NCBI RefSeq assembly: GCF_016718685.1
Contig: NZ_JADKCX010000005.1
Coordinates: forward strand, 60,842 to 124,841
DNA from: Haliscomenobacter sp.
GTDB lineage: Bacteria; Bacteroidota; Bacteroidia; Chitinophagales; Saprospiraceae
Length of the DNA: 64,000 nt
Direction of reading: 5' to 3'
In this document: positions 35,973 through 46,281 of the stretch, piece after piece
How positions within the stretch are numbered: position 1 is the stretch's first letter
Layout: every line of letters begins with the position of its first letter
Notes under the pieces: generated by a model
Seen by the model: only the letters and a program-made list of their open reading frames with translations
Told to the model about the DNA's origin: nothing
Databases searched by the model: none
Made by a program: the position numbers and the translations under genes

Positions 35973-37409
35973 TTATTGTGGATAGCTTGAGCTGATTTGT
36001 TGGGCAAAAGCGAGCAATTCTGCCTCCTTCAGTTTGCCGGCCATAAACTGCAAACCCACCGGAAGCCCACTTTCGTGGGTTCCCACAGGCAAAGCAATCC
36101 CCGGAATACCCACCATATTCGCTTGCACGGTAAAAATATCGGCCAAATACATCGCCACCGGGTCTTCCAAAGATTCACCCAAACCCCAGGCGGGGGTGGG
36201 TGCAGCGGGCATCAACAAAAAGTCGTATTCAGCAAAAATGGCGTTGGTTTGATCGGAAATGAGGCGGCGTACTTTTTGCGCCTTGGTATAATAGGCATCG
36301 TAATAACCCGAACTCAGCACAAAAGCACCCAACATGATGCGGCGCTTCACCTCGCGTCCAAACCCTTCGGTACGCGATTTTTTGTAGGTTTCTTCCAGGG
36401 TTTGGGTATTGGGGCTGCGGTATCCGAACCGAATGCCATCGTAGCGCGACAGATTGGACGATGCCTCGGCGGTAGTCAGCACGTAATAGGCCGGAATGAT
36501 GTAATCGAGGTAATCAAAAGGAACACTTTCTACGGTGTGTCCCTGGGCCTTCAGCCACTCGATCATGCGCAGGCAGTGCGCCCGGATACCGGGATCCAAA
36601 CTCGGGTGATTGACGGCGGTATCAAAATAGGCCACTTTTACCGGGCCTTTAAACTCGAGCATTTGACTGTAGGGCGGCGGCGGCGTTTGGGTGGTCGTGG
36701 CATCAAAATCGTCTTTGCCCGCCACAATTTCCAGGGTAAGGGCAATGTCCTCAACGCTATGCCCCAAAATGCCCACTTGATCAAACGAGGAACCGTAAGC
36801 CAGCAGTCCGTGTCGGGAAATACGTCCATAAGTGGGTTTCATACCAATCACCCCGCATAAGGCCGCGGGTTGACGCACTGAGCCGCCTGTATCCGTACCC
36901 AAGGAGATCAAACAGGTATCGGCTTGTACCGCCACCGCTGCACCCCCGGAAGAACCACCGGGTACTTTGGTCGGGTCGGCGGCATTGCGCACCGGGCCGT
37001 AGTAAGAAGTTTCGTTGGTGGAACCCATTGCAAACTCATCACAATTGGTGCGCCCAATGATGATGGCGTCTTCGGCCAGCAAGCGTTCCACCGCTGTTGC
37101 AGAAAACAGGGATTGAAAACCCTCCAAAATTTTGGAACCCGCCGTCACGGTATGCCCCTGGTAACAAATGACGTCTTTGATCGAAACCACCGCGCCGAAC
37201 AAGCGCCCGACTTGGGCCGGGTTCTCACGGTATTTTTGCTCCAGTTGATGGGCTTTTTCCAGCGCTTCTTCTGCAAATACTTCTACGTAGATGTTCAGTG
37301 CCTGATGCTCATGGATTTTCTCCAGGTAATGATTTACTATTTCTACCAGGGTAGTTGCTCCGCTCTGAATGGCGTCTTGAACTTGGGTAAGCGTGGAAAA
37401 GCGCGGCAT
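35973..37409 (-). CDS. gatA: Glutamyl-tRNA(Gln) amidotransferase subunit A
   Basis: GatA is the glutaminase subunit of GatCAB, which converts Glu-tRNA(Gln) to Gln-tRNA(Gln). It is an amidase-signature enzyme with the Ser-cisSer-Lys triad in VVSIKDVICYQG, GTDTGGSVRQPA and PGGSSGGAAVAVQAD. The FAMGSTNETSYYGPVRNA and GMKPTYGRISRHGLLAYGSS segments are GatA-specific rather than general amidase. The length of 478 residues is normal. gatB and gatC are not adjacent, as in many members of this phylum. Confidence 0.94.
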   Translation of the reverse strand: MPRFSTLTQVQDAIQSGATTLVEIVNHYLEKIHEHQALNIYVEVFAEEALEKAHQLEQKYRENPAQVGRLFGAVVSIKDVICYQGHTVTAGSKILEGFQSLFSATAVERLLAEDAIIIGRTNCDEFAMGSTNETSYYGPVRNAADPTKVPGGSSGGAAVAVQADTCLISLGTDTGGSVRQPAALCGVIGMKPTYGRISRHGLLAYGSSFDQVGILGHSVEDIALTLEIVAGKDDFDATTTQTPPPPYSQMLEFKGPVKVAYFDTAVNHPSLDPGIRAHCLRMIEWLKAQGHTVESVPFDYLDYIIPAYYVLTTAEASSNLSRYDGIRFGYRSPNTQTLEETYKKSRTEGFGREVKRRIMLGAFVLSSGYYDAYYTKAQKVRRLISDQTNAIFAEYDFLLMPAAPTPAWGLGESLEDPVAMYLADIFTVQANMVGIPGIALPVGTHESGLPVGLQFMAGKLKEAELLAFAQQISSSYPQ

Positions 37410-37474
37410 AGTGCTGTGGAAAGTTGGTTTCGGGAGGCAAAAGTAGTGGATTTTTTGGGGAAATGGATGAGAAT

Positions 37475-37900
37475 TTAGATTCTCCGCAATTCCTCAAACT
37501 CCTCATAACTCCGAATGTAATCTTCCGACGTATACTCCGTATCCGTTAGCACCACTTGCACGGCATCATGGCTGTACTGCATGGTGTGCCAGGTGAGTGG
37601 CGGCAGGAAGACCCCAATATCCGGTCGGTCCAGTAAGAAGCTGCTTTTGTGCCCATCCAACATTTCTGTATGCACCTCAATGCGCCCGTGTACGGCAATC
37701 AGTACCATTGAGGTTGCGTGGTGGGCATGTCGCCCCCTGATGACACTCTGCGGCGTAAAATACGTCCAAAAAATGCGCTTCACCTCAAATGGAATCTCCT
37801 GCTGCATTTGCGCCACGGCCAAATAACCAATGGCTAATTCTCCGTGGGTGGGGAATTCGATCAAATGTGGCCTGCCTGGATTGAGCTGCGATTTTGCCAT
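37475..37900 (-). CDS. FdtA/WxcM-like sugar 3,4-ketoisomerase
   Basis: A 141-residue cupin of the dTDP-6-deoxy-hexose 3,4-ketoisomerase family (FdtA/QdtA). The motifs are FEVKRIFWTYFTP, GRHAHHATSMVLIAVHG and FLPPLTWHTMQYS, ending in DYIRSYEEFEEL. Such enzymes make the 3-keto sugar that an aminotransferase converts to a 3-amino-3,6-dideoxyhexose. An aminotransferase of the right type is at 39548, beyond the membrane glycosyltransferase gene. Together they suggest synthesis of a surface glycan sugar. The gene lies 12 bases after the glycosyltransferase stop on the same strand, so it is co-transcribed. Confidence 0.84.
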   Translation of the reverse strand: MAKSQLNPGRPHLIEFPTHGELAIGYLAVAQMQQEIPFEVKRIFWTYFTPQSVIRGRHAHHATSMVLIAVHGRIEVHTEMLDGHKSSFLLDRPDIGVFLPPLTWHTMQYSHDAVQVVLTDTEYTSEDYIRSYEEFEELRRI

Positions 37901-37912
37901 GCCTCCCTCCGC

Positions 37913-39442
37913 TTAGTTTTTTCTTTTCATCACCATAATGTAACTACTGCCGCGCGGCTTATAGGTGCTGGCCGCAGCATCGGTCACAATGGTAGGATTG
38001 TTAACCTCATCATAATCTGCCCAGGCAATGGGGCTGTAGTTTTCCATCACCCAGCGATAGGCGTTTTGATAAAAACCTTGATTGGAATCCGCTCGGAGCA
38101 TCCAGGAAAGTGGCACGAGCACAAAACTACGTAATCTGGTTTTGAGTCGTTAAGCCCTGTAGTGCTTCGTCATGCCAGCTGCGGGTAAGGCGGTGCTGCC
38201 GCGACAAAAAGCGGTATAAAAATGCCGACTCGGTGCCTTGCGTTTGAGGTACACATAAATTTGGGGCTCAGAACCCAGCACGGCAAGCGTTTCATTGGGC
38301 TTGATCTCAGATTCAATCAGGCGCGCAACAATTTCATCTTCAACAAAGGGATTACTTCCAAACAGTTTGCGCATGATGGAGGTAGATTCTCCCTGGAGCA
38401 AAACCGGAGCAGACAATCCCGTAGCTATAAATAGTACAACAAAACCCAACGGCATACTCAAGTTTTTTAAGCCCGCAAAACGTCCATTTTGCCCCAATAC
38501 CCATAAAAAGATTTGGCCTTGGATGAGTTGTTTGAAATTTGCCCGGAGCAATGTTTGCCAACTCACCACATTTTCCCCATCGGTATACAACTGCGGATAT
38601 TCAAAGTTCCAGAAAGCAAAATCTTCCCATACCCCAAATCCCCAAACCATGCCCAAACACACCAAAACGGGCGCAATTGCCCCTAGTGAAAACCATAATC
38701 CACGCGTAATGAGTTTCCCCAAGCGCGCCCTCATGTTTTCACCTTCTGCCAGCAATAGCAGGGCAACTGCCGCAAAGCCCAGAAAAAAAACAGCAGATTG
38801 TTTGGCCATGACCGCGCTCCCAATCAAGAAGCCCGCCCCAATGAGCCGCAAACGCTCCTGCTGCAAACTGCTGCTGGATTGGCTCAGCAGCGAAAACAAC
38901 AGCCATACCCCATAGATCGCCAGACTCATTACTAAGAGTTCAGATTCCGCAAAAGTCATCATGACGTAAGGACTGGCGCTCATCAACACCATGGTCAAAG
39001 CGGCCAACAACCCGTATTTGGCCCCGAATAAACTCCGCCCGATCAGGTACACGCCCCCACAGATCAAGAGCGATAAAAACCACGCAATAAGGCGCAAACC
39101 CCAGGCACTGTAACCAAACACCGCATTCAACAAGGCATAACCATAGAACAGAAAAGGAGGTTTCATTTCATAAAAATCCCGATATGGAGCCAGGCCCTCC
39201 CCTGCTCTTTGCCCCAGATAAGCGTAGGCGCTTTCGTCGCGCTCCAAGGGGAGATCCATGAGATTGAGCCGCAAAATGAAAAGAAAGACGACGATGATAC
39301 CCGCATGAATCCCAAACACCACCCTTGGATTCCAAGGGGTAGCTGGTCTTTCAGTTAACACCGGCACGTTTTTTTTTGAACCTGCTTTGGACTTGGGCGG
39401 CAGGTTGCCAGTGCGCTTTTTCTTTTGATAATTTTTATCCAT
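37913..39442 (-). CDS. GT39-like multi-pass membrane glycosyltransferase (frame broken three times near the C-terminus)
   Basis: A dolichyl-phosphate-mannosyltransferase-like protein with about ten membrane segments. The early loop holds the acidic motif LERDESAYAYLGQ, followed by YEMKPPFLFYGYAL. The C-terminal periplasmic part begins EIKPNETLAVLGSEPQIYVYLKRKAPSR. The frame breaks at an A-run (38216-38220), again near 38149-38154 and again at 38123-38126. With one base added at each site, the sequence reads SRQHRLTRSWHDEALQGL, then NDSKPDYVVF, then VLVPLSWMLRADSN, down to the stop at 37913. The full length is about 510 residues. Three indels within about 100 bases point to low sequence quality. 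The acceptor is unknown. Confidence 0.82.
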
Positions 39443-39547
39443 TGGAACGTTAGGTGTATATTTATTCTACGAGCTTATCTAAGATGGGGACAAGTTAATT
39501 AAATTGCCGATAATTGTTAGACTTCTAGTAACGAACCTTTTGTACGC

Positions 39548-40658
39548 ATGATGTCCATCCCTTTTTTCTCTTCTGCACCGCTGCATTCGGCTTTAAAAGT
39601 AGAGATCGATGCTTTTTGGCAGCGATTTTACGACTCAAACTGGTACGTCCTGGGGCCAGAGGTAGAGGCGTTTGAACAAGCTTATGCAGATTTTAATCAA
39701 ACCACGTGTTGCGTAGGCGTAGCCAATGGTTTGGATGCACTACACATTGCGCTAAAAGCACTGGATATTGGCCCCGGCGACGAAGTAATTGTACCTTCCA
39801 ATACGTACATCGCCTCCTGGTTGGGGGTATCTCAGGTTGGGGCAAAACCTGTACCCGTAGAGCCCAATCCACATACCTGGAACATCGATCCTGCCCGTAT
39901 TGAAGCCGCAATCACCCCCCGTACCAAGGCCATCATGCCTGTACACCTTTATGGACAAGCTTGTGAAATGGGCCCCATCATGGATGTGGCTGACCGCCAC
40001 CAACTGCGGGTGGTGGAAGACAATGCCCAAGCCCATGGTGCGGCCTGGCGAGGCAAACTCACTGGGAGTTTTGGCCACATCAACGGGGTGAGTTTTTATC
40101 CCACCAAAAACCTGGGAGCATTGGGTGACGCTGGGGCGGTGACGACCGACGACCCAGCACTGGCCGACTTTGCCCGCATGTACCGCAACTATGGCTCAAA
40201 AGAGCGTTATTTCAATGAAATGCCCGGCCTGAACTCTCGTTTGGATGCATGTCAAGCTGGGATTTTGCGGATAAAACTTCCTATCCTGACACAATGGAAC
40301 CAAATGCGTGCAGAGCTTGCCCAGGAATATTTTGCCCATTTAGCAGATATTGAATCGATCGTTTTGCCCACCGTAGGAAAAGATTGTACCCACGTCTGGC
40401 ATTTGTTCGTCATTTTGGCCGAACAACGCGATGCATTAAAAACTTACCTTGCCGAGCAGGGCATTGCCACCTTGATCCATTACCCCCCTTCCACCACACT
40501 TACAAGAAGCCTACGCTGCGCTAGGATTTCAGCCTGGGCAGTTTCCCATTGCAGAGGAATTGGCCCAAAAATGCCTGAGTTTGCCTTTGTATCCGGGGAT
40601 GCCGATTGCGCATGTGACAAACGTGGCAGCGGCGATACGCGCGTTTTATTTCTCTTAA
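39548..40658 (+). CDS. DegT/DnrJ/EryC1-type sugar aminotransferase (C-terminus frameshifted)
   Basis: A PLP-dependent aminotransferase that aminates keto-sugar nucleotides. The PLP Lys is K187 in [14 protein letters not shown]. Other family motifs are [26 protein letters not shown] and [11 protein letters not shown]. The frame is lost at a run of six C (40493-40498). Removing one C restores the hallmark [12 protein letters not shown] and a normal C-terminus ending at TAA 40658; the uncorrected frame ends in nonsense at 40669. Restored length is about 370 residues. With the ketoisomerase at 37475 it resembles the FdtA/FdtB pair, though transcribed on the opposite strand. Confidence 0.9.
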
Positions 40659-40788
40659 AACTTTATTAAATTTTGAATTTGACTGAAATTGAAGAAAATA
40701 ATTGACAGGCTTTGGCTGTTTTAGCCTTGAACCTTTGCCTAAATACACATATATGCCTACACAACGACCCACCAAATTCCGCATCGTA

Positions 40789-41346
40789 ATGTTCAAAACC
40801 AAACGGTTATTGTTTTTACTGCTGTTGGCCTGGTTGGCGGTACGTTGTGAAATATTTCGGGATTTGACCACGGATCGCCCCAAAGAACCAACGGAGGAAC
40901 CCAACAACAATTACGGTCCGGTTCCCCCCACCACTTCCAGCAAAGAAATGTTGCTGCGCAAAGACATCACTACTTTTGCCCAAACCCAGGTGGGAGAAAA
41001 TTACCTTTATGCTGGAAAAACACCGGAAACTGGCTTCGATTGTTCTGGTTTCACCTCTTACGTGATGAGCAAATACGGCATCAAAATTTCCTCAAGTTCA
41101 CGCGACCAAGCCCTGCAAGGCAAATCCATTGATGTAACCAAAGTAAAACCAGGCGACTTGATTTTTTACCGGCGCAGCGCTTCCGAGTCAATTTTTCACG
41201 TTTCGTTGGTGATCTCCAATGATGGCAAAGAAGTCAAAGTTGTGCACAGCACGACGTCCCGTGGAGTGATTGTAGACAACATCACGGCCAGTAAGTACTG
41301 GCGGCCTTATATTGATTCGGCACGAGATGTCGTGGCCAAGAAGTAA
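40789..41346 (+). CDS. NlpC/P60-family cell-wall endopeptidase, probable lipoprotein
   Basis: NlpC/P60 peptidases cut peptide stems of peptidoglycan. The chosen start, ATG 40789 (MFKTKRLLFLLLLAWLAVRC), gives a signal sequence ending in a Cys that may be lipidated; the lipobox is imperfect. An earlier in-frame ATG at 40753 is possible. The catalytic Cys lies in TGFDCSGFTSYV, and the His in IFHVSLVIS. A Pro/Thr/Asn-rich linker joins the signal sequence to the domain. It sits among envelope genes and is followed by an LpxL-type acyltransferase. Confidence 0.88.
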   Translation: MFKTKRLLFLLLLAWLAVRCEIFRDLTTDRPKEPTEEPNNNYGPVPPTTSSKEMLLRKDITTFAQTQVGENYLYAGKTPETGFDCSGFTSYVMSKYGIKISSSSRDQALQGKSIDVTKVKPGDLIFYRRSASESIFHVSLVISNDGKEVKVVHSTTSRGVIVDNITASKYWRPYIDSARDVVAKK

Positions 41347-41426
41347 ATAAAATCTATGCGATTACTGGAGATGCAGTAGTGAAAACGGGCAATAAAGCCT
41401 ATTTTTGCCGGGAAACAACTCATCGT

Positions 41427-42329
41427 ATGAGCCGAATCTTGTATTATCTCATCTTACTTCCCCTATCGCGATTGCCATTCGGGGTTTTACACAAACTTGC
41501 TGATTTTTTGTATTGGGTTTTGTACCGCGGATTCGGCTATCGTACCAAAGTGGTATTGAAAAACCTGCGCAATTCTTTTCCTGACAAAAACGAGCAGGAA
41601 ATCCGAGCCATTGCCGATGAATTTTACCGTTTCTTTTTTGACCTGATCGTCGAAACGATCCGTTTGTTTTCCATGTCAAAAGAAGAGTTATTGGAGCGCT
41701 GTCGGGTGAATGACATTGAGGTATTTGATCGTTATGCCCGGGAAGGCAAGCAAGTGATCATTGCCGGTGGCCACTATTGCAATTGGGAATTGGCCGCGAT
41801 GGCGATCTGTATTCAAATTCCCCATACCGGCGTGGCCATTTACCACCCCTTGAAAAATAAATTTCTCAACGAGAAACTCCAACAATCGCGCAGTCGGTTT
41901 GGCATGGAAATGGTGCCAACGCGGGATGTCAAAACCTTTTACGCCGAAAATCACCAACGCAGCATTGCCACCATTTTTGGTACTGATCAAGCGCCTTCGA
42001 ATCCGCACAATGCCTACTGGACGATGTTTCTCAACCAGGAAACCCCTGTCTTTCTGGGCGCTGAACGTTACGCCCTGCAATACGATTGTCCGGTAATTTT
42101 TCTTAAAGTCAAGCGCTTAAAGCGCGGTTACCTGGAGGTCAATGCTGAACTCGTCTGTGCCGAACCACACCAAACCCAGGTTGGAGAAATTTCCGAAGCA
42201 CATACCCGGGTGCTTGAAAAAGTCATTCAGGAGCGCCCCGAATACTGGCTTTGGACCCATCGCCGCTGGAAACGTACTCGCCCGGCAGAGATGCCCTTAC
42301 ATGGCGTAGTTGATCAGGTGAATAATTAA
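41427..42329 (+). CDS. LpxL/HtrB-type lysophospholipid or lipid A acyltransferase
   Basis: An inner-membrane acyltransferase of the lipid A biosynthesis family. The ATG at 41427 (MSRILYYLILLPLSRLPF) begins an N-terminal membrane anchor and is preferred. The catalytic HX4E motif is GGHYCNWELAA, and FGTDQAPSNP is also conserved. C-terminal WLWTHRRWKRTRP is a strong family signature. The length is 300 residues. In Bacteroidota such enzymes add secondary acyl chains to lipid A or act on aminolipids, so the exact substrate is open. Confidence 0.88.
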   Translation: MSRILYYLILLPLSRLPFGVLHKLADFLYWVLYRGFGYRTKVVLKNLRNSFPDKNEQEIRAIADEFYRFFFDLIVETIRLFSMSKEELLERCRVNDIEVFDRYAREGKQVIIAGGHYCNWELAAMAICIQIPHTGVAIYHPLKNKFLNEKLQQSRSRFGMEMVPTRDVKTFYAENHQRSIATIFGTDQAPSNPHNAYWTMFLNQETPVFLGAERYALQYDCPVIFLKVKRLKRGYLEVNAELVCAEPHQTQVGEISEAHTRVLEKVIQERPEYWLWTHRRWKRTRPAEMPLHGVVDQVNN

Positions 42330-42369
42330 TTCCTAGGAGAACGCGTTTAGGGAAAGAAAAAAACAATCC

Positions 42370-42939
42370 ATGCAAACCCTGTTGCTCTATGTTGCTGTGG
42401 CCTTATCCGTGGCTTTTGGCGCAAAAAAAACGCCTCCCACTGCGGTATGCCTTTCGGCAGAAGAATACAAAATTTACGAACAACTCAATGCTTACCGCAA
42501 GCAGTACCAATTGCCCCGCATCCCCTTGTCGGCTTCGATGACCGTGGTAGCTCAGGCCCATGCCAAAGATTTGGAAACCAACCAGCCCGTGAAAGGCAAT
42601 TGCAATTTACACAGTTGGTCAGACCAGGGCAGTTGGTCACCTTGTTGCTATACTGACGATCACGCCCAGGCTGAATGTATGTGGAAAAAACCCAAAGAAC
42701 TGAGTTCCTATCCTGGCGAAGGATTTGAAATTTCTTATTGGCAAAGCAATGGCGCCAATGCCAATGAGGCCATTGCCGGATGGAAAAGAAGTGCCGGTCA
42801 CAACAATATGATGATCAATCGCAGCATGTGGAAAAAACTGACCTGGAACGCTTGTGGGGTGGGCTTGTACGGGAATTATGCGGTGGTTTGGTTCGGTAGG
42901 GAAAAAGACCCGGAGGGCGAGGCAAAAAAATGCCAGTAA
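42370..42939 (+). CDS. Secreted CAP-domain (SCP-like) protein
   Basis: A 189-residue exported protein with a short signal peptide (MQTLLLYVAVALSVAFGA). The CAP fold is shown by LNAYRKQYQLPRIPLSASM, AQAHAKDLE, the His in CNLHSWSDQG and SAGHNNMMINRSMWKKLTW. Six Cys in the mature part could form disulfides. CAP proteins have varied roles, and none can be assigned here. A hairpin terminator follows at 42948-42975. Confidence 0.86.
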   Translation: MQTLLLYVAVALSVAFGAKKTPPTAVCLSAEEYKIYEQLNAYRKQYQLPRIPLSASMTVVAQAHAKDLETNQPVKGNCNLHSWSDQGSWSPCCYTDDHAQAECMWKKPKELSSYPGEGFEISYWQSNGANANEAIAGWKRSAGHNNMMINRSMWKKLTWNACGVGLYGNYAVVWFGREKDPEGEAKKCQ

Positions 42940-42947
42940 TTGAAAAA

Positions 42948-42975
42948 TGAGCCTGTTCCAAACGAAACAGGCTCA
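42948..42975. terminator. Hairpin after the CAP gene
   Basis: TGAGCCTGTT pairs with AACAGGCTCA around a short loop, just after the CAP stop, with only A-rich sequence following on the plus strand. It lies between convergent genes and may end both. Confidence 0.65.
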
Positions 42976-43011
42976 AAACATACTCAATTAGGCTCCATCA
43001 ATCAGGGGCAA

Positions 43012-43590
43012 TCAGGGGCAACCCGATCCATCCACATCACCTTTGATGACATAAACGAACTCCAGTCCCCAGAGGCTACTGCTGAAGTTTGGAATGATGT
43101 TATGGGAATATGCAGTGGTTCCGTTGAGCAGTAGTGAAGATCTTTTGATGCCAATATTGTTGCGCTTGCCTTGTAGAAACTGCATCAGCAGCACCAAATC
43201 GAATGTAGTAACGCCAAAAGATTCATTGAGGTCGGCGGCATGCTGTGCTGCTTGATTCAATGGGCGTATCGCTAAAATATGGTGGCTAATTTTTACCAGA
43301 TCGAGCACCGAGATGGCGCGTAAAGTATCGATCGGTGGAAGCGCATTTTTCAAACTTAGTTGGTAAGTGCGGCCTGTTGGGACGTTTTGGAACAAAAATA
43401 CTCCAGATGAGTCGATGCTTTGTTCTATTTTTTGCCCGCTCAGGGTATCCGTTAACACGACGATTTGTCCAGACAAAGGCCAACCGTTTAGACACTCTAG
43501 CCTGCCCGAAATGATTTTGTTAGAATCCAACTGTCCGAACACTACGCCGCACAGCAATAAAGAAAGTATGAAGATGATAGATGTTTTCAT
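43012..43590 (-). CDS. Secreted dockerin-like protein
   Basis: A 192-residue exported protein with signal peptide (MKTSIIFILSLLLCGVVFGQ). An early beta-rich part (ISGRLECLNGWPLSGQ) resembles a carboxypeptidase-regulatory domain. Two dockerin-like helices follow: SVLDLVKISHHILAIRPL and GVTTFDLVLLMQFLQGK. It ends abruptly in GDVDGSGCP, next to a 10-base direct repeat (CAGGGGCAAY twice) that contains the stop region. This type commonly accompanies cohesin-bearing proteins, and one lies directly upstream on the same strand. No sorting domain is seen, so it may be truncated or anchored by its partner. Confidence 0.7.
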   Translation of the reverse strand: MKTSIIFILSLLLCGVVFGQLDSNKIISGRLECLNGWPLSGQIVVLTDTLSGQKIEQSIDSSGVFLFQNVPTGRTYQLSLKNALPPIDTLRAISVLDLVKISHHILAIRPLNQAAQHAADLNESFGVTTFDLVLLMQFLQGKRNNIGIKRSSLLLNGTTAYSHNIIPNFSSSLWGLEFVYVIKGDVDGSGCP

Positions 43591-43646
43591 AATACGTAAA
43601 GCTAAATTGTTAGGACAATGATGAATGATGCACCAATCAAGTGGGA

Positions 43647-46137
43647 CTAATGAGTAACCAACACTTTTTTCATGGCTACACCCCTTTCGGCCACCACCTT
43701 GAGCAGGTATACCCCCGCAGGGACTCCCACCAAACTCAGGCTACGTTGTGGAGCTAGTATTCCACTCAGCGCCTTGCCGTCCAATTGCAGCAATTGAATG
43801 CTGCGCAGTTGCAAATCGCCATAATCGAGGTACAAGCGATCTGTAGCTGGTTGTGGGTACACTCGAATCTTTGCATCCAAATAAGGATCGTACGCCGAAG
43901 TGCTGACTTGTTTTTTGGCGCTCGGGGTACTCGACAAGGGCGTGGTAGGAATGAGGTGATCGGCGTTGTTGATCAGGCGCACGTTTTCAATGCCCAGTTT
44001 AATTTTGGGGTTTTCGCCATCGCGCAGGTTCAAAATAACGTCTTCAATCGTGATTTTTACTTTCCCAATACGGCCAGAACCACTAACATTGCGGCCATCG
44101 GTGCGTACCAGGGCTACATCAATGCGGCCTGCCGTCGGGTTGTTGCGTTGAAAAGCAATCAAGTCTTGCCCCATGGTGCCCAACCAGGAAGTTTCCGGGC
44201 TAAACTTCAGTTCATTTTCTTGAACTTCGTTGGGGTTGTACACGACGCTAAAGGCCAAACCATATACATTCTCCGCAGTTTGATCAGGAGTACCCAATTC
44301 CAGTGGAAACCACTGCCCGGGGCCACTCAGCACCGTATCGGCATTAATGAATAAGGAAGCACCTCCCGTACGAATTTCGGGTTGATTGAGCTTGGGCAAA
44401 CCATCATTGTGTTTGCGTTGCCAGTTGCGGGCCATTGCCGAAGTATCCGCGGCATCAATGAGTCCATTGCCATCGGCGTCTACAAAGGCGAGATCAAGGT
44501 TACTATTGACCAGTTTTTTACCCCATTCCTGGGTGCTTTGGGCTTCCCAGATGATTTGTGGATTGCTGCGCGTGGTTCCACTGGTGCCATAGGCCAAACC
44601 AATGGGCAATAAATCAAATTGATCTACGGTGCCATTGCGGTCGGCATCGCCAGGCCAGATGGCAGGGAATACAATCGCCGATCCGGTATAGGTATTCAGG
44701 GAAATGATGTTTTGTTGCGCATCTACTGCCAGTGTTGGCAGGATGTCGGGGGCAAAAACAATTTGGGTAGAATCTCCACTCGATTTGCTGGTAAAACAAA
44801 CCTCAAAGAGTTTTTCGTAGGCATAGGCTACTGCCTGGGGAGAATACACCTTTGACAAAGCGCAGTTCCCCCTTGGCTGTCTTATTCAAGCCTAAGGTAC
44901 TCGGATCACTTACTTCCGGTTTGGGATATTTTATACTGTGGAAAGTCAAAATGGTGGTATCCCAGCGTAGGGCAAACTGCAATCCGCTCAAAGACGGAAG
45001 ATTACTCGCTATTACATCGGCACAAAAAACTTCACCTGATTTGGCAATGGTGTTTTCCACGCTCAAACTGGCACCTAGGTACACTGTGGTATCATGAGGA
45101 ATGGTATCTTGAGGAATGGTATCAATAGGATTGATATCGTTGTAGCATACCGCCGCCGACAAATTGGGCAAGGTGACTTTACATCCGCTTGCATCCGTTA
45201 CGGTCAAACTATAGATACTATCGTTTGACACCTTGATCGAACTTACTACCACATTTTCATCACGCTGGCCATTGCTCCAGGCAAAACTAAACGTGCCCGG
45301 TAAGGCCAGGTTGGCCGCAGTGATCGTGGCTTTTTGTTTGCTGGTATCGTCGCAAGCCATCGATATATTGACGTAAATACCAAAACTTTCTTGACTGGCT
45401 TTAGACACGCCTACCAGTGCCAATGCAGTATCCTGCTTGGCATCGATAACCCAAAGCAAATAGGGGCCGGGTTTTGCTCCTGTAATTGCTCTTTCCTGAA
45501 AGTTTTGGGACTTCCCCAACCACAAATACCGATAAGGAGGTGTTCCACCACTGGCTTCCACAAAAGCACTGGCCAAAGAATCCAGACAGGTGCTCATCGC
45601 CGAGCAGATTCGGGTAATGTGCAGGGGGTTAGTAGCGCTGGTGCCTTTTAAATTCACCTTCAGACCAATCAAACCCGGTATGGATAAGGTCCGAGTAAGA
45701 TTGTACACCACCTCACTCGGCACAGGTTCATCGGCAAATTGAATGCTGGTAGCTGTTGCCGTTTTATTTTTGATGAAAAATTTTAAGGTATAAAGCCTTG
45801 CACCATCCTGTAGATAAATGCTGTCGAGAGTGAACCATGAAAGGCTGAGCAAGCCCTTGCTGAGGTTAGGTGATCCCAGGCTAAAATTGCTGATGCGTAA
45901 TTCAGGCAGTCCGAAATTTGACACCCCGATGAAGTCCAGCACGGCGGTATCCCACTTGCTGGTGTACTGTAATCCTACAACCCCGTTAAAATCGCGTACC
46001 CGTACGTCGAGCACCAGCGTATCGGAGCTACTGGCAGCAGATTGAGCCAGGTAGACGTTGAGGCAATCGGCACTTTGTGCGCTCAATTGCACTGACCACA
46101 AAGCCAGAAATGTGAAGAATGCATAAAAACGTTGCAT
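43647..46137 (-). CDS. Cohesin/dockerin-type surface protein with type IX sorting domain (frame interrupted)
   Basis: A secreted multidomain protein of about 830 residues. After a signal peptide (MQRFYAFFTFLALWSVQLSAQ) comes a cohesin-like domain (VGLQYTSKWDTAVLDFIGV). PKD/SprB-like repeats (GGTPPYRYLWLG, GTFSFAWSNGQ) and a second cohesin-like part (GLQFALRWDTTILTF) follow. The frame breaks at a four-G run (44837-44840). Removing one base joins RFVKGVFS to QAVAYAYEKLFEVCF. Then come dockerin-type calcium motifs (GDADRNGTVDQFDLL, DADGNGLIDAADT), another cohesin-like domain, and a C-terminal type IX secretion sorting domain (VYPQPATDRLYLDY to MKKVLVTH). It is probably an adhesin or a surface scaffold. 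Confidence 0.82.
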
Positions 46138-46159
46138 GAGATTTTTCTTTTTGTTCTTA

Positions 46160-46167
46160 CAAAAGTA
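46160..46167 (-). promoter_or_regulatory. Putative -7 box for the cohesin-type gene
   Basis: The reverse strand reads TACTTTTG, matching TAnnTTTG, 22 bases upstream of the start at 46137. Confidence 0.45.
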
Positions 46168-46239
46168 GGGGTCTCAGCAGGGTTCGTAAAGGACAAAAAA
46201 ATGAATTTATAGAAATTAAAATACTCTAAAATAAAATTA

Positions 46240-46247
46240 TACTTTTG
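46240..46247 (+). promoter_or_regulatory. Putative -7 box for the gene at 46282
   Basis: TACTTTTG matches TAnnTTTG, 34 bases upstream of the TTG start at 46282. Confidence 0.4.
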
Positions 46248-46281
46248 TTAATCAGTTTTTTATCAATAAAATTATAGAATT

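Noticed and set aside
43001..43020. Tandem 10-base repeat CAGGGGCAAY near the stop of the dockerin-like gene
   Set aside because: Two copies only; too short to support a repeat element or CRISPR, though mentioned in the gene entry.
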